Source: Phycisphaerales bacterium
Lineage (GTDB): Bacteria > Planctomycetota > Phycisphaerae > Phycisphaerales > UBA1924
Length of the DNA stretch: 64,000 bases
NCBI GenBank assembly: GCA_905339235.1
Contig: CAJPFG010000009.1
Location: 62,001 to 126,000 of the forward strand
Direction: 5' to 3'
The notes below the pieces were generated by a model. It saw only the letters and a list, made by a program, of their open reading frames with translations. It was not told where the DNA came from and did not search any database. Position 1 is the first letter of the stretch. The number at the start of each line of letters is the position of its first letter. The position numbers were made by a program, and so were the translations under genes. Of the stretch, positions 32,648 through 41,329 are shown in pieces.

Positions 32648-33982
32648 ATGAGCTTTCGCGGTCAGCCATTCGCGTTCGAATCACCAACGGCCGCCGTTGC
32701 CGACTTCATCAGACGTGCTGGTGCCGATTCCCCGGCTCGATCAAATGAGGTCGCCGGGTTGGACCAAAGCGCGGGACGCATCTTGGCCGAAGACATCCTC
32801 GCGGATCGCGACAGCCCCGCTTTTGACTACTCGGCGATGGACGGGTACGCGGTCTGCGCGGCCGATCTCGGCACCCCCTCGGGATCAGGCGCGGGTTCGA
32901 CCGAGACTGGCGTCACACTGCCGGTTGTGGCCGAGTCCCGCATCGGAGAGCGGCCGCCCGCCGTTCTCGACGGCTCCGGTCGGCCCGCCGCGGTGCGGAT
33001 CGCAACCGGCGCACCGATCCCGCCGGGAGCCGACAGGGTGGTTCGCCGCGAGGACGTTACGGAGCATGCGACGAGAGGGGCCGGGGAGATCACATCCATC
33101 CGTCTTACGCCGCAGGCTGCGGGACGCATCCGGCGCGGAGACCATATCCGTCGTCGAGGTGAGAACGCATCGGTCGGGGCCGTCGTCCTGCACAGGGGCG
33201 AAGTCATCACGGCCGCAGCGCTGGCAACGCTCGCAGCGGTGGGGATCACCCGGCCGACGGTCTTTGCCCGCCTCCGCATAGCGGTTATCACCACGGGGGA
33301 TGAACTCATCGAACCGGATCAGGTACCCTCAGCCTTCCAGCTCCGTAACAGCAACGCCCCGGCTGTGCGAGCGATACTCGCGTCGCACGCGTGGGTGAAC
33401 GTCACACAAGTGTCCCACATCCGTGATGACGAAGACCTTGGGAGCGCGTTGGAGCATGCGTGCGAGGTCGCCGACGCTGTAGTCCTGACCGGTGGCGTCT
33501 CGATGGGACATCGCGACCGCGTTCGGACGGCTGTAGAACAAGCGGGCGCGGAGATTGTCTTTCATGGCCTGCCCCAGCGCCCCGGCAAGCCGATGCTCGG
33601 CGCAGTGCTAAACCGGGCCGGCACGGAAAACGCGCGGTCCGTGCCGATCTTCGGCCTGCCCGGCAACCCGGTTTCCGCCCTGGTGACGTGTACGCGAATC
33701 GTGCTACCTGTGTTTGCAGCCTGCTCGGGGGCGCGGCGGACGCCAGCCGAGTGTCTCCCGCGGCTCATCACGCTCGCCAACCAGGACGGCCGGACGCTTG
33801 ATCTGTGGTGGCACCGCCTGGTGCGCCTGGGCGTGGACGAAAGCGGACAGCCGTGGGCCGAACTGATAGACGGCCGGGGTTCGGGCGATATTGTCGCCGC
33901 CGGCCTCAGCGATGGATTTATCGAGCTACCACCGTCAGCATTCCCCGCCATCGTGCCCTTCTATGCCTGGCCGGCGTCGTGA
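32648..33982 (+). CDS. moeA: Molybdopterin molybdenumtransferase MoeA
   Basis: At 444 residues, it inserts molybdate into adenylated molybdopterin. Key parts are DYSAMDGYAV near the start, PVAIRIATGAPIPPGAD-like motif (RIATGAPIPPGADRVV), the MoCF domain with TTGDEL, LTGGVSMG, and GLPQRPGKPM and IFGLPGNPVSALV. The start at 32,648 has AGGAG upstream. It is transcribed away from moaD and continues to moaC, mog and mobA homologues on the forward strand. Confidence 0.95.
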   Translation: MSFRGQPFAFESPTAAVADFIRRAGADSPARSNEVAGLDQSAGRILAEDILADRDSPAFDYSAMDGYAVCAADLGTPSGSGAGSTETGVTLPVVAESRIGERPPAVLDGSGRPAAVRIATGAPIPPGADRVVRREDVTEHATRGAGEITSIRLTPQAAGRIRRGDHIRRRGENASVGAVVLHRGEVITAAALATLAAVGITRPTVFARLRIAVITTGDELIEPDQVPSAFQLRNSNAPAVRAILASHAWVNVTQVSHIRDDEDLGSALEHACEVADAVVLTGGVSMGHRDRVRTAVEQAGAEIVFHGLPQRPGKPMLGAVLNRAGTENARSVPIFGLPGNPVSALVTCTRIVLPVFAACSGARRTPAECLPRLITLANQDGRTLDLWWHRLVRLGVDESGQPWAELIDGRGSGDIVAAGLSDGFIELPPSAFPAIVPFYAWPAS

Positions 33983-34026
33983 ACGCCGGACGCCAACGAT
34001 GTTCCTCATCGAGCCACGCGAGAACA

Positions 34027-34545
34027 ATGGACATGACCGACGACTTGCAGCCAGCCCGCCCACCCCAACTCTCGCACGTCGCGCCGGATGGCAGCGCACG
34101 GATGGTGGACGTCGGCGATAAGCCGGTCACCGCGCGCTCCGCCAGCGCCGAGGGCTTCGTGCGCATCTCACCAGACCTCGAGCGGGCGATCCGCGACAAC
34201 ACGGTCATGAAGGGTTCGGTATTGGAGGTCGCCCGACTCGCGGGGATCGTTGCGGCCAAGCGCACCGACGAACTCATCCCCCTTTGCCACACCCTGCCTT
34301 TGGACGCCGTGGAGGTAGCCGCAACGCTCGGAGAAGGTCACGTCCGTGTGACCGCGACGGTCCGCACGCAATCCCGCACCGGTGTCGAGATGGAAGCTCT
34401 GACGGCGGTCACCATCGCTTGCCTTACCGTCATCGACATGGGCAAAGCGATCGACAAGACGATGGTGATCGAGATGGTCCGTGTCACGGAAAAGCTCGGC
34501 GGCCGAAGCGGCCCCTTCACGTTGAACCGGGACGCCACCACATGA
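34027..34545 (+). CDS. moaC: Cyclic pyranopterin monophosphate synthase MoaC
   Basis: The 172-residue protein completes the cyclic pyranopterin made from the MoaA product. Family marks are MVDVGDKPVTARSASAEG, KGSVLEVARLAGIVAAKRTD, LIPLCHTLPLDAV, and GVEMEALTAVTIACLTVIDM, ending with GGRSGPF. The catalytic Lys and Asp-rich loop fall in RTDELIPLCH and DMGKAIDK. Start 34,027 is taken; 34,033 is an alternative. The stop overlaps the next start by four bases. Confidence 0.95.
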   Translation: MDMTDDLQPARPPQLSHVAPDGSARMVDVGDKPVTARSASAEGFVRISPDLERAIRDNTVMKGSVLEVARLAGIVAAKRTDELIPLCHTLPLDAVEVAATLGEGHVRVTATVRTQSRTGVEMEALTAVTIACLTVIDMGKAIDKTMVIEMVRVTEKLGGRSGPFTLNRDATT

Positions 34546-35099
34546 ACGGGACGACGCGACCCATACACGCCGCCGTGCTCACTGTGAGCGATCGATGCTC
34601 CCGAGGAGAAGCGGTGGACACCTCGGGGCCGGCGATTGTCGAGATGCTGCGCAATCGCCTCAATGCTGAGATCATTGAAAGGCGCTGCCTACCCGACGAA
34701 CGCGATCAACTCGCTTGCTGCTTCAGCGTATGGAGTCGCCCTGAGTTCGCCATCGATTTAGTGGTGAGCACTGGCGGCACGGGTCTAGCCCCCCGTGATG
34801 TCACGCCCGAGGCCGCCATGAGTGTGATCGAGCGCCAACACCCGGGGCTCATGGAACTCGCTCGTCTCAGGTGCATGGCGAAGACACCGCGGACCTTCCT
34901 GTCACGCGGCGTTGCGGGCACGATCGGCAGAACGCTGATCTTGACCCTACCCGGCTCACTCAAAGGAAGCACCGAAAATCTCGAAGCACTCCTCGACATT
35001 CTGCCCCACGCGATCGAAACGCTGCGCGGAGAGGTGCAAGACGATGGGCGACCAGACGCGACGTCGGTGAGCGGAAAGGTCGTTCGTCATGAGCGATGA
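34542..35099 (+). CDS. mog: Molybdopterin adenylyltransferase (Mog/MoaB-type)
   Basis: The 185-residue protein activates molybdopterin by adenylation before metal insertion. It shows the MoCF fold: TVSDRCSRGEAVDTSG, LVVSTGGTGLAPRDVTPEA (the conserved STGGTG), and LTLPGSLKGSTENL. It is a little shorter than E. coli MogA and could equally be called MoaB; the two families overlap in sequence. It overlaps moaC by four bases and mobA by eleven bases, so the genes are translationally coupled. Confidence 0.93.
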   Translation: MNGTTRPIHAAVLTVSDRCSRGEAVDTSGPAIVEMLRNRLNAEIIERRCLPDERDQLACCFSVWSRPEFAIDLVVSTGGTGLAPRDVTPEAAMSVIERQHPGLMELARLRCMAKTPRTFLSRGVAGTIGRTLILTLPGSLKGSTENLEALLDILPHAIETLRGEVQDDGRPDATSVSGKVVRHER

Positions 35100-35718
35100 A
35101 GCTCGGCCGGCTGTCTTGCGGTCTTTCATGGATTCCATCCAGCCCATCGTGCTCGTGGGCGGCAAGAGCACGCGCTTCGGCCGCGACAAGCTTGTCGAGC
35201 CTTGGAACGGCAAGCTCTTGGCGCAGCATCCTATCGATTGCCTTCGCGAGGTGTTCGGTCCTCGCGTTAAGCTGGTCGGTCATTGCAACCCGGTCATCGT
35301 GGCACTCGCAGACGGTGTGATCCCTGATGCGCACCCGGGTCTCGGTCCGATCGGCGGGATCGCCTCCGCGCTCGCCCAATGTGACGGCCCCATCTTCGTA
35401 CTGGCCGGGGACATGCCTGGATTCAGCCCATCCGACATCCGTCGGGTCGCCAGGGCGGCGGAGTGCGCCGGTGAGCTGACCGCGGTCTGGGCGGTCACAG
35501 ACCGTCCGCATCCTTGCGCCGGCGTGTACCTGCCCGCTGCCGGGCTGATACTGAAGAGTCGGATCGAGCAGGGCCGCCACCAGCTGACCGACACGCTCCC
35601 CAAAGACTCCGTGGGCCTTGTGCCTGTGAGCCGTGACACCGTAGCGAACGTCAACTTTCCCGACGACCTGAGAAGCGGCCGCCCGCAGAGCGTCATTCAG
35701 CGACCGTTGAGTTCATGA
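35089..35718 (+). CDS. mobA: Molybdenum cofactor guanylyltransferase MobA
   Basis: A 209-residue nucleotidyltransferase that converts molybdopterin to the MGD form needed by the nitrate reductase encoded upstream. The N-terminal signature LVGGKSTRFGRDK binds GTP, and PGLGPIGGIASAL with VLAGDMPGFSPSD provide the catalytic and metal sites. Its presence makes sense because the bis-MGD enzymes of the DMSO-reductase family require it. It is the last gene of the cofactor cluster, and the start overlaps the mog stop. Confidence 0.95.
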   Translation: MSDEARPAVLRSFMDSIQPIVLVGGKSTRFGRDKLVEPWNGKLLAQHPIDCLREVFGPRVKLVGHCNPVIVALADGVIPDAHPGLGPIGGIASALAQCDGPIFVLAGDMPGFSPSDIRRVARAAECAGELTAVWAVTDRPHPCAGVYLPAAGLILKSRIEQGRHQLTDTLPKDSVGLVPVSRDTVANVNFPDDLRSGRPQSVIQRPLSS

Positions 35719-36327
35719 AGAGGGGTCCGCCGCGACGGTTTCGCCCAGCCAGAGAGAATCTGGCTTCGGATACGGAGGGTCAAGCTGACAAGTCCCAGGG
35801 GTAGAGGAATGGGAGGGCTGCTACCAACACGATAACGCAGAGCCTGGATTCCGAGGTGCCCCGTCAAATGATGCCCAACTCGTCACATGCAGTTGCCAAC
35901 CGTCCCAAAGAGAGACCCGCCGGTCCCCCCGATCGCGGCGGCTTCGGGCGTGAGCGACGGAGCCCCGTTCGATCCGGGCTATTCACCCTCTATTTGATCG
36001 GCCTTGGGGCTCGCGCCAGGGCCGTTTTTCTTTTCCGCCCCGATATCAAGGCCTCCGACTTGGTCCTTCCAAGTGGTCTCGCGGACGGATGCACGCGCCA
36101 GGCGATCATGTCGCGTATGCGGGAACTTCGCCGCTGAACAGCCGTGATTAGTCCTGCCGATCGCTCGGTCGCTCCCCGAGTTCGCGGTTCGAGCATCTGT
36201 GGTCCGCGGCCGCTTGTCCACGCGAGCGAAGGCGCCAGTCGGCGCAACTCCTGGTAGTTCGAATGGCATCGGCGACGGCCGCCCGATCAGCCAAGCGATT
36301 CATACCCAACGGAGTGAAGGCCGCGGG
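35719..36327. other. Gene-free 600-bp stretch after the molybdenum-cofactor cluster
   Basis: No supported gene. A 93-codon open frame at 35,856-36,137 has no family-like sequence and poor coding character. A 28-base segment at 35,831-35,858 is about 75 percent identical to one at 37,162-37,189 (see findings), which suggests relics of duplication. No strong terminator was recognised. Confidence 0.4.
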
Positions 36328-37104
36328 TCACTGCCCGATGTTGATGATGGTCGCGGTGAAGGAGTCGTTGTTGTCGGTCTGGTAACTGACGGCTCCGTTC
36401 CCGCGCACCTGGAGCGAGAACGTCGTGTTGGCGGTTGCGGGGATCGACACCACGGCGTTGCCGCTGATGGTGTGGTGAACCAAAGCCTGATTGAAAAAGA
36501 AGATGATCGCGGGGCCGACGGTCTCGACGCCGTTGGTGAGGGCCCGGACGCGGAATGCGAAGCCGTTGCCGGTGGCGTTGATGTAGCCGCTGGTGCTCCA
36601 ACTGATCACTGCCACTCCCTGCCGCATGGCAAAGGTCTGGGACGTGCCGTTCACGTTCGTGAAAGACGCCGAGTTGACCGCGTTGACGGGCAGAACGATG
36701 TTGTTCCACGCGTGCACGGGCAGGACGATTTGGCGGACCGTCCCGGTCGTGAGGCTCGACGCGTTGAGGTTGGTCAGCCCCGCCCCGCTCCCGGTGAACG
36801 ACGGTGCGCTGAGTCCGCCAGCGAATGAGTTGCTGGTGTTCAGTCGCGGGATGTTGTTGGACAAGCGCCCGTCGTTGATAGTCCCGCTCAGATTGCCGGC
36901 GTTGAGGTTGGTCAGCCCCGCCCCGCTGCCGGAGAACGACGCCGCAGCGAGTGCGCCCGCGAACGCGCTGTCGCCGGCGATGCTGATGCCGCCCGCCGCG
37001 GGCGGCGGCGCGGCGGAGCCGATGCGAAGCCCGATCGAGGTATCCAGGAACGGGCCCTGTTGCGTGCCACGCACTGCCAGGCTGTGGAAGTACCCCACAC
37101 CCAT
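36328..37104 (-). pseudogene. Probable 5'-truncated secreted/adhesin-like repeat protein (SUMF1-like end plus tail-fibre-type repeats)
   Basis: The frame is open beyond the chosen start (to 37,269), but upstream of residue 1 it looks non-coding. It opens with MGVGYFHSLAVRGTQQG then DTSIGLRIGSA, which resembles the final strands of formylglycine-generating (SUMF1) domains (SxxIGFRV). Two FSGSGAGLTNLN-type repeats follow, typical of tail-fibre or S74-type proteins, then a Thr/Asn-rich beta region ending TIINIGQ. No signal peptide is visible. A truncated gene is the best reading; a real short protein cannot be excluded. Confidence 0.5.
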
Positions 37105-37345
37105 GACGGAGTAGGTCAACCCAACCCCATACCTGCCCTGTGAACAGGCCGTTTCCAGCAAGATAACAAAGAGCCTGGAGTCCAAGTGAGACCGTGATCT
37201 GCAATGGGAGCAGACTATCCGCCGCGGTCCGGTCGCCTTGCGCGGCCTTGGCCATGAGCAATGTGGCATCGGAGGAGATTGGGGATTCGGCGGTCACGAT
37301 GTGTTCGGATGCGAGGACTCCCGCAGCGCTCCACGTGAATGCTCC

Positions 37346-37837
37346 TCACCCAATCACCAGCGTGATCATCTCTCTCGCCACACTGCGCTCGGTAGCCGGG
37401 CAATGACGCCGGGATGACTCCACGAAACCGTTGCGCTCGAGCGCGCGCAGCGATGCGACATTGGTGACGGCGACCCGTGCGAAGAGTGGCCGCGTGGCGA
37501 CTTCGGCGATCATGAGAGAAATGGCGCGGGTGGCGATGCCGCGGCCCCAGTGCTCGCGAGCGATCCAGTACCCGATGGAGTCGGTGCCCTCCTGCTCGAA
37601 GATGTTGATCGAACCCACCAGGGCGCCGGCGGCGATGATGACCCGGGGCGTGACGCGGGCGCCGGCAGGATCGCGGAGAAGTTCCTCCCAGCGCGCATTG
37701 AACGCCGGAAGGTCGCGCGGCTTCGTCCCGGCGAGTTGATTAGCGGCCGGGTCGCATTGAAACTCGAAGAGGGTCGGGAGGTCGTCGGGAAGCGTGACGC
37801 GGAGATGGATGTTGATGGGTACTGCGGCGGCGGGCAT
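37346..37837 (-). CDS. GNAT-family N-acetyltransferase (RimJ/RimL-like)
   Basis: A 163-residue acetyl-CoA-dependent transferase. Motifs include LRVTLPDDLPTLFEFQCDP, VIIAAGALVGSINIF, IGYWIAREHWGRGIATRAISL (the acetyl-CoA loop, R-x-x-G-x-G/A-type) and VTNVASLRALERNGFVE. The family acetylates protein N-termini, antibiotics or small amines; the substrate is unknown. It stands alone in a gene-poor stretch between the cofactor cluster and the sigma-factor operon. Confidence 0.85.
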   Translation of the reverse strand: MPAAAVPINIHLRVTLPDDLPTLFEFQCDPAANQLAGTKPRDLPAFNARWEELLRDPAGARVTPRVIIAAGALVGSINIFEQEGTDSIGYWIAREHWGRGIATRAISLMIAEVATRPLFARVAVTNVASLRALERNGFVESSRRHCPATERSVAREMITLVIG

Positions 37838-38199
37838 GGACGAGGATATGGAACCTCTGATCTAACCCATCGCCGTCGCATGAGCCGCGGCGTGGATGCG
37901 TGATTTGCGTGGATGCGCCCGGCGAGTCTGGGCGTGTGCAGCCGATCACCGGTGCCCCACGCGGCGTTCAGGCTCGGGCTTCTCTTCAGGTTGCCCAGAT
38001 CGAAAAGGGCCCGCTGGACGGGGAAGCGGAAACACTGGGGGCCGAACTGGGGCTGTGGCACCAGTTTTCGCCGCGCATCGTGCCGGACGCGGGCGTCGGC
38101 ACAGAGTTCGCTGGGGTAGATCGCTCACCGCTCTTCGCCGTCGTGGGGCTTTCGGTATCTCTCCAAGCGGCTGACGCCACCGGACGCAACCCGGCCCGA
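37838..38199. other. Intergenic region with no supported gene
   Basis: About 360 bases between the GNAT gene and the reverse-strand operon. Open frames here on both strands run into neighbouring genes out of frame and show no family-like sequence. No clear hairpin or repeat was seen. Confidence 0.4.
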
Positions 38200-38973
38200 T
38201 CACAACCGACGGATGTCGCCGGGGGCGACGAGCAGAAGGGGAAGGTCGCCGCCGAGCGTGGCCGCTTCGCCGGAGAGTTCGACGGGATCGCCGACGAAAG
38301 GGAGGGCGGCGGGGCTGAGGGGGCCGCCGGAGGGATCGGCTAGCAAGTACAGCGTCGTCTCGCCCTGCGGACCCGCGGTCAGAAAGAGCGGCGGAATGCC
38401 ACCGGCGATGCAGAGTGTGGCGCATTCCTTGTGGGTCTTGCCGTCGCCGGGCTTCATCGCGCCGTGGTAGCACTTGGAGTCGACGATTTCGCCGCGGAGT
38501 GTCATGCGTCCGAGCGGTATTATGACGGGAATGGGGCGAGAGGGGTCGTCCGGCAGCGACTTGACGGCGTCCGGGCCGGGATCAACTTCGAGAATGAAGC
38601 GTGCATCGCGCCGGAGCGGGCGCCCCGACACCGTCACGCGGTGGTTGTGAAACTCCTCCGCGCGAGCCAAGCCGTGCTTTCCCGTTTCGACGAGGAGAAC
38701 TGTGCCGGGCCGGCCGTCGCCACGGTCATTAACGAGGAGCGCGGGGTAGGGCGTGGCAACAAGCCGACCCGAGGCGCTGACAGTTGCGGAATCCCAGGCC
38801 GCGCCGCCGGGGTCTCGTTGCGAGCGGGCGAGCACGAGCGCCCCCACGACGACCACGCACACCACCAAGGGCAGGACTCGCTTGAGGAAAGTCCGGACGC
38901 CGCCGGGCACGGGCAGATACCCCACGTAGAAGCCGTCTTCTCTGGAGGCCTTGGACGGTACCACGTCAGGCAT
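38200..38973 (-). CDS. Membrane-anchored conserved protein with CYHGAM-type Cys motif
   Basis: The 257-residue protein has one N-terminal membrane helix (VLPLVVCVVVVGALVLAR) and two soluble parts. The C-terminal part contains the conserved string GEIVDSKCYHGAMKPGDG followed by CATLCIAGGIPPLFL, with three Cys residues that could bind metal or haem or form a disulfide. I recognise this module as one often found with Rieske and cytochrome-like genes, but not its function. It is the last gene of the sigma-factor operon and overlaps the Rieske fusion gene by eight bases. Confidence 0.65.
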   Translation of the reverse strand: MPDVVPSKASREDGFYVGYLPVPGGVRTFLKRVLPLVVCVVVVGALVLARSQRDPGGAAWDSATVSASGRLVATPYPALLVNDRGDGRPGTVLLVETGKHGLARAEEFHNHRVTVSGRPLRRDARFILEVDPGPDAVKSLPDDPSRPIPVIIPLGRMTLRGEIVDSKCYHGAMKPGDGKTHKECATLCIAGGIPPLFLTAGPQGETTLYLLADPSGGPLSPAALPFVGDPVELSGEAATLGGDLPLLLVAPGDIRRL

Positions 38974-40030
38974 CTGGTGACTCCTCGCACAGGGCGGGCT
39001 GAACGGGCGTGCCGGGCGGCAGGCCGCGCGGGTTGACTTGGACCCTGCCCCCGATGATGCGCACCTGATAGGTCGTGATCTTCTCCTCGAAGGGGGGCGG
39101 AGACCGGCCGTCTCCGGGCCGATACTGCCAGCCGTGCCACGGGCAGGTGATGCATCCGTCAAGGATCTTGCCCTCGCCGAGAGGTCCGCCCTGGTGCGCA
39201 CAGACGTTGGTGACGGCGCTGATCTTCCCATCGTGCCTGAACACGGCGATCCGCTCGCCACCTCGTGTGCAGACTGTTCTCGCCCGGTTCGCAGGGATGC
39301 CCGCGGCGGGGCCGGCATCGAGCCAGTCTTCCACGGGATTCACGACGGGATGCCCGCGATCGCGACGCAATTCGCGGAGCGCGCCGCCCAGATGAAGCCC
39401 GACGACCAAGCACACGCCCAGTCCGAGGCAGATCCAGGCGCTCGGGCCGCGCCCGTTCTGCAGGGCACCGAGCGCCACGTGGGCGACGAGCAGCACATAC
39501 GCGGGGTACACAAGCATGTGAAGCCGCTTCCAGGTCGAGGCGGAGAGATTTCTGAGCCAGAAATCATGGCTGGTCGCGGCCATCAGGAACATGATGATCA
39601 GGGCGCCGAGCCCGAGGACTTGAAAGGGAAATGCCGTCAACGAAAGGAAGTTGGTGTTGGAGGTGAGGAGCGAAACGAGGGGGTTGAGTACCCCAAATCC
39701 GTGGTAGTACCCGACGGCGAGCGATCCGTGCGTGAGCGCAATCAGGAACGTCATGACGCCAAGGTGTCGGCGGTTATAGAGGAGCGGCAGAAATCGCGCG
39801 TCCAGGCGAGCCAAGGGGCCGATGCACAAGATCAGGTGCAGGAGCACGATCGCGCAGGACCCCAGAGCCCGAAGCAACAGGATCTCGTCGCTGAGCGCGT
39901 GATCAGCGGTCCACGTGGCTCTCGATACCACCACGAACGCGGCGATGTACGCGGCAGCGCCGGCGACCATGACCGCGTCGTAAACACGCTTGTGGCGATT
40001 CCACTGAACCCAGGTGTAGCCGACGCTCAT
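38966..40030 (-). CDS. Ferric-reductase-like transmembrane / Rieske 2Fe-2S fusion protein
   Basis: At 354 residues, it has an N-terminal membrane part of about six helices of the ferric-reductase/MsrQ type, with haem-binding His in LHLILCIG, LIALTHGSLAVGYYHGF, HMLVYPAYVLLVAH. A C-terminal Rieske domain has CAHQGGP and CPWHGWQY, the dioxygenase-type site with no disulfide Cys pair. A soluble Rieske domain on a haem membrane protein should move electrons between membrane quinol or haem and a partner. It is the core enzyme of the sigma-factor operon. Confidence 0.85.
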   Translation of the reverse strand: MSVGYTWVQWNRHKRVYDAVMVAGAAAYIAAFVVVSRATWTADHALSDEILLLRALGSCAIVLLHLILCIGPLARLDARFLPLLYNRRHLGVMTFLIALTHGSLAVGYYHGFGVLNPLVSLLTSNTNFLSLTAFPFQVLGLGALIIMFLMAATSHDFWLRNLSASTWKRLHMLVYPAYVLLVAHVALGALQNGRGPSAWICLGLGVCLVVGLHLGGALRELRRDRGHPVVNPVEDWLDAGPAAGIPANRARTVCTRGGERIAVFRHDGKISAVTNVCAHQGGPLGEGKILDGCITCPWHGWQYRPGDGRSPPPFEEKITTYQVRIIGGRVQVNPRGLPPGTPVQPALCEESPDA

Positions 40031-40167
40031 TCGCTGGACCTTGTGAGTGCAGAGGAATCAGGGTGCAGTTCAATCCGGGAAGACATCGCCGCAATCAGGA
40101 TCGCCAGCGCGAGGGGCCCGAGCACAAGCCACATCTGAAGATGACGGCGTCGCAGGGTCCTGTTCAT
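40027..40167 (-). CDS. Small single-pass membrane protein
   Basis: A 46-residue protein with a basic N-terminus (MNRTLRRRHLQ) and one hydrophobic helix (WLVLGPLALAILIAAM). It overlaps the preceding gene by four bases and the following ferric-reductase fusion by four bases, so it is part of one tightly coupled unit. It may be a small subunit of the membrane complex; nothing further can be said. Confidence 0.6.
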   Translation of the reverse strand: MNRTLRRRHLQMWLVLGPLALAILIAAMSSRIELHPDSSALTRSSE

Positions 40168-40388
40168 CGGTGCGGTTTCCGGGCGGCGTCGATCCACCTG
40201 CGGAGAATGACCGGCCACAGGGCGGCGGCTCCCGGAGATATGAGAAGGCGGAAGGACCAGGGGGAGCCCTTCGCCGCGTGGTCGATGGAATCGACGCCGG
40301 CAATGACGAACACGGCCGCGACGACAACGCCGATCGTGAGGTAGGCGCCCGCGGCGAACAGGATGATTCTGGCAGTTTCAATCGCCAT
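40164..40388 (-). CDS. Small two-helix membrane protein
   Basis: The 74-residue protein has two hydrophobic segments (IILFAAGAYLTIGVVVAAVF and LISPGAAALWPVILRR) connected by a loop with GVDSIDHAAKGSPWSFRLL. This kind of small protein occurs next to ferric-reductase or cytochrome b561-like genes in other bacteria. No catalytic motif is present. It lies 31 bases after the anti-sigma gene and overlaps the next gene, consistent with one operon. Confidence 0.65.
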   Translation of the reverse strand: MAIETARIILFAAGAYLTIGVVVAAVFVIAGVDSIDHAAKGSPWSFRLLISPGAAALWPVILRRWIDAARKPHR

Positions 40389-40419
40389 GCTTGGTAAACC
40401 CTACGGCGCGTGCCCGACC

Positions 40420-40689
40420 TTACGCCTTGTCACTTTGACGCCGTGCGGCGAGAACCGCCCTGACAAGACTCTCCGGTGCTGATTCCAAGCGAGCGTCGTC
40501 GTAATCACGGAGCGCTGCCTTACCGAGCATCATGGACTTGCGATACCCGTCGAGGTAGGAGACACACGACGGGCAGACGCCAAGGTGCCGCTCGAAATCG
40601 CTCCGGACCTGCGGCGGGAGCGAGCCGTCGAGGTAGTCGGCGATGAAGTCGATCAGCTCGCGGCACGACAAATTCGGCCGATCATTCAC
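40420..40689 (-). CDS. Zinc-finger anti-sigma factor (zf-HC2)
   Basis: An 89-residue protein with the anti-sigma zinc site LSCRELIDFIADYLDGSL followed by FERHLGVCPSCVSYLDGYR; the H-x3-C-x2-C group is intact. It has no membrane helix, so it is a soluble anti-sigma of the ZAS type. Its start overlaps the sigma-factor stop by four bases, the usual pairing. It should sequester the adjacent sigma factor until a signal such as oxidation releases it. Confidence 0.9.
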   Translation of the reverse strand: MNDRPNLSCRELIDFIADYLDGSLPPQVRSDFERHLGVCPSCVSYLDGYRKSMMLGKAALRDYDDARLESAPESLVRAVLAARRQSDKA

Positions 40690-41327
40690 CGTTGCACCTC
40701 CGTGAAAAGCGGTTCGAGAAGGGCGCGGAGGGCTTGCCGCGCCCGGTGCAGGCGAGTCTTGACCGCGGCGGGGGTCATCCCGAGCATTTCGGCGGTCTGC
40801 TCGGTATCAAGTTCCTCGATGTCCCGGAGCAGGAGGACCTCCCGGTAGGGGGCAGGCAGTTCGTCGATCCTGGCGCGAACGATCGCGCGCAGTTCGGATG
40901 TTTCGATGCCGGGGTCGCCTTCTGGATTCCAGGGTCGGGAAGGATTCCGCTGATGCCCGTCTTCCAGGAACTCGGGAAGCAGGTCGCCGATCTGGCGTTC
41001 GGGCTTTCGCCGCCGGGATCGCAACTTCATCAGGCAGACGTTGATGGCGATGCGGTGGAGCCAGGTGGTCAGTTGCGAGCGCCCGTCAAAGGCTTCGAGG
41101 GAGCGGAACGCGCTGAGGAAGGACTCCTGCACCGCGTCTTGGGCGTCGTCCTCGTTGCCGAGCATCCGCCGGGAGACCGCCAGAAGCCGCCCGCCGGCCG
41201 AGCGTACGAGTTCCTCAAACGCGGCCTCGTCGCCCGCCCGAAGGCGCACCGCGAGGGCACTGTCGTCGCAGGGCGGCTGGCTGGGGACAGGCTCGGCTTG
41301 GGAAATTCGTGCGGCGGTTGATTCCAC
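40686..41327 (-). CDS. ECF (RpoE-like) sigma factor
   Basis: A 213-residue sigma-70 family member with region 2 (FEELVRSAGGRLLAVSRRML, DAQDAVQESFLSAFRSL, TWLHRIAINVCLMKLR) and region 4 (LPAPYREVLLLRDIEELDTE, EMLGMTPAAVKTRLHRARQAL). The GTG at 41,327 is chosen because AGGAGG lies seven bases upstream; the longer frame would overlap the STAS gene. It is followed by its anti-sigma gene and by membrane redox genes, which are its likely targets. Confidence 0.93.
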   Translation of the reverse strand: MESTAARISQAEPVPSQPPCDDSALAVRLRAGDEAAFEELVRSAGGRLLAVSRRMLGNEDDAQDAVQESFLSAFRSLEAFDGRSQLTTWLHRIAINVCLMKLRSRRRKPERQIGDLLPEFLEDGHQRNPSRPWNPEGDPGIETSELRAIVRARIDELPAPYREVLLLRDIEELDTEQTAEMLGMTPAAVKTRLHRARQALRALLEPLFTEVQR

Positions 41328-41329
41328 GG

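Noticed and set aside
35856-36137. 93-codon forward open frame in the gap after mobA
   Set aside because: No recognisable family, low coding quality and no clear ribosome-binding site.
37896-38343. Forward open frames overlapping the conserved Cys-motif protein
   Set aside because: They are antisense to a reverse-strand gene that has family-like sequence and a membrane helix.
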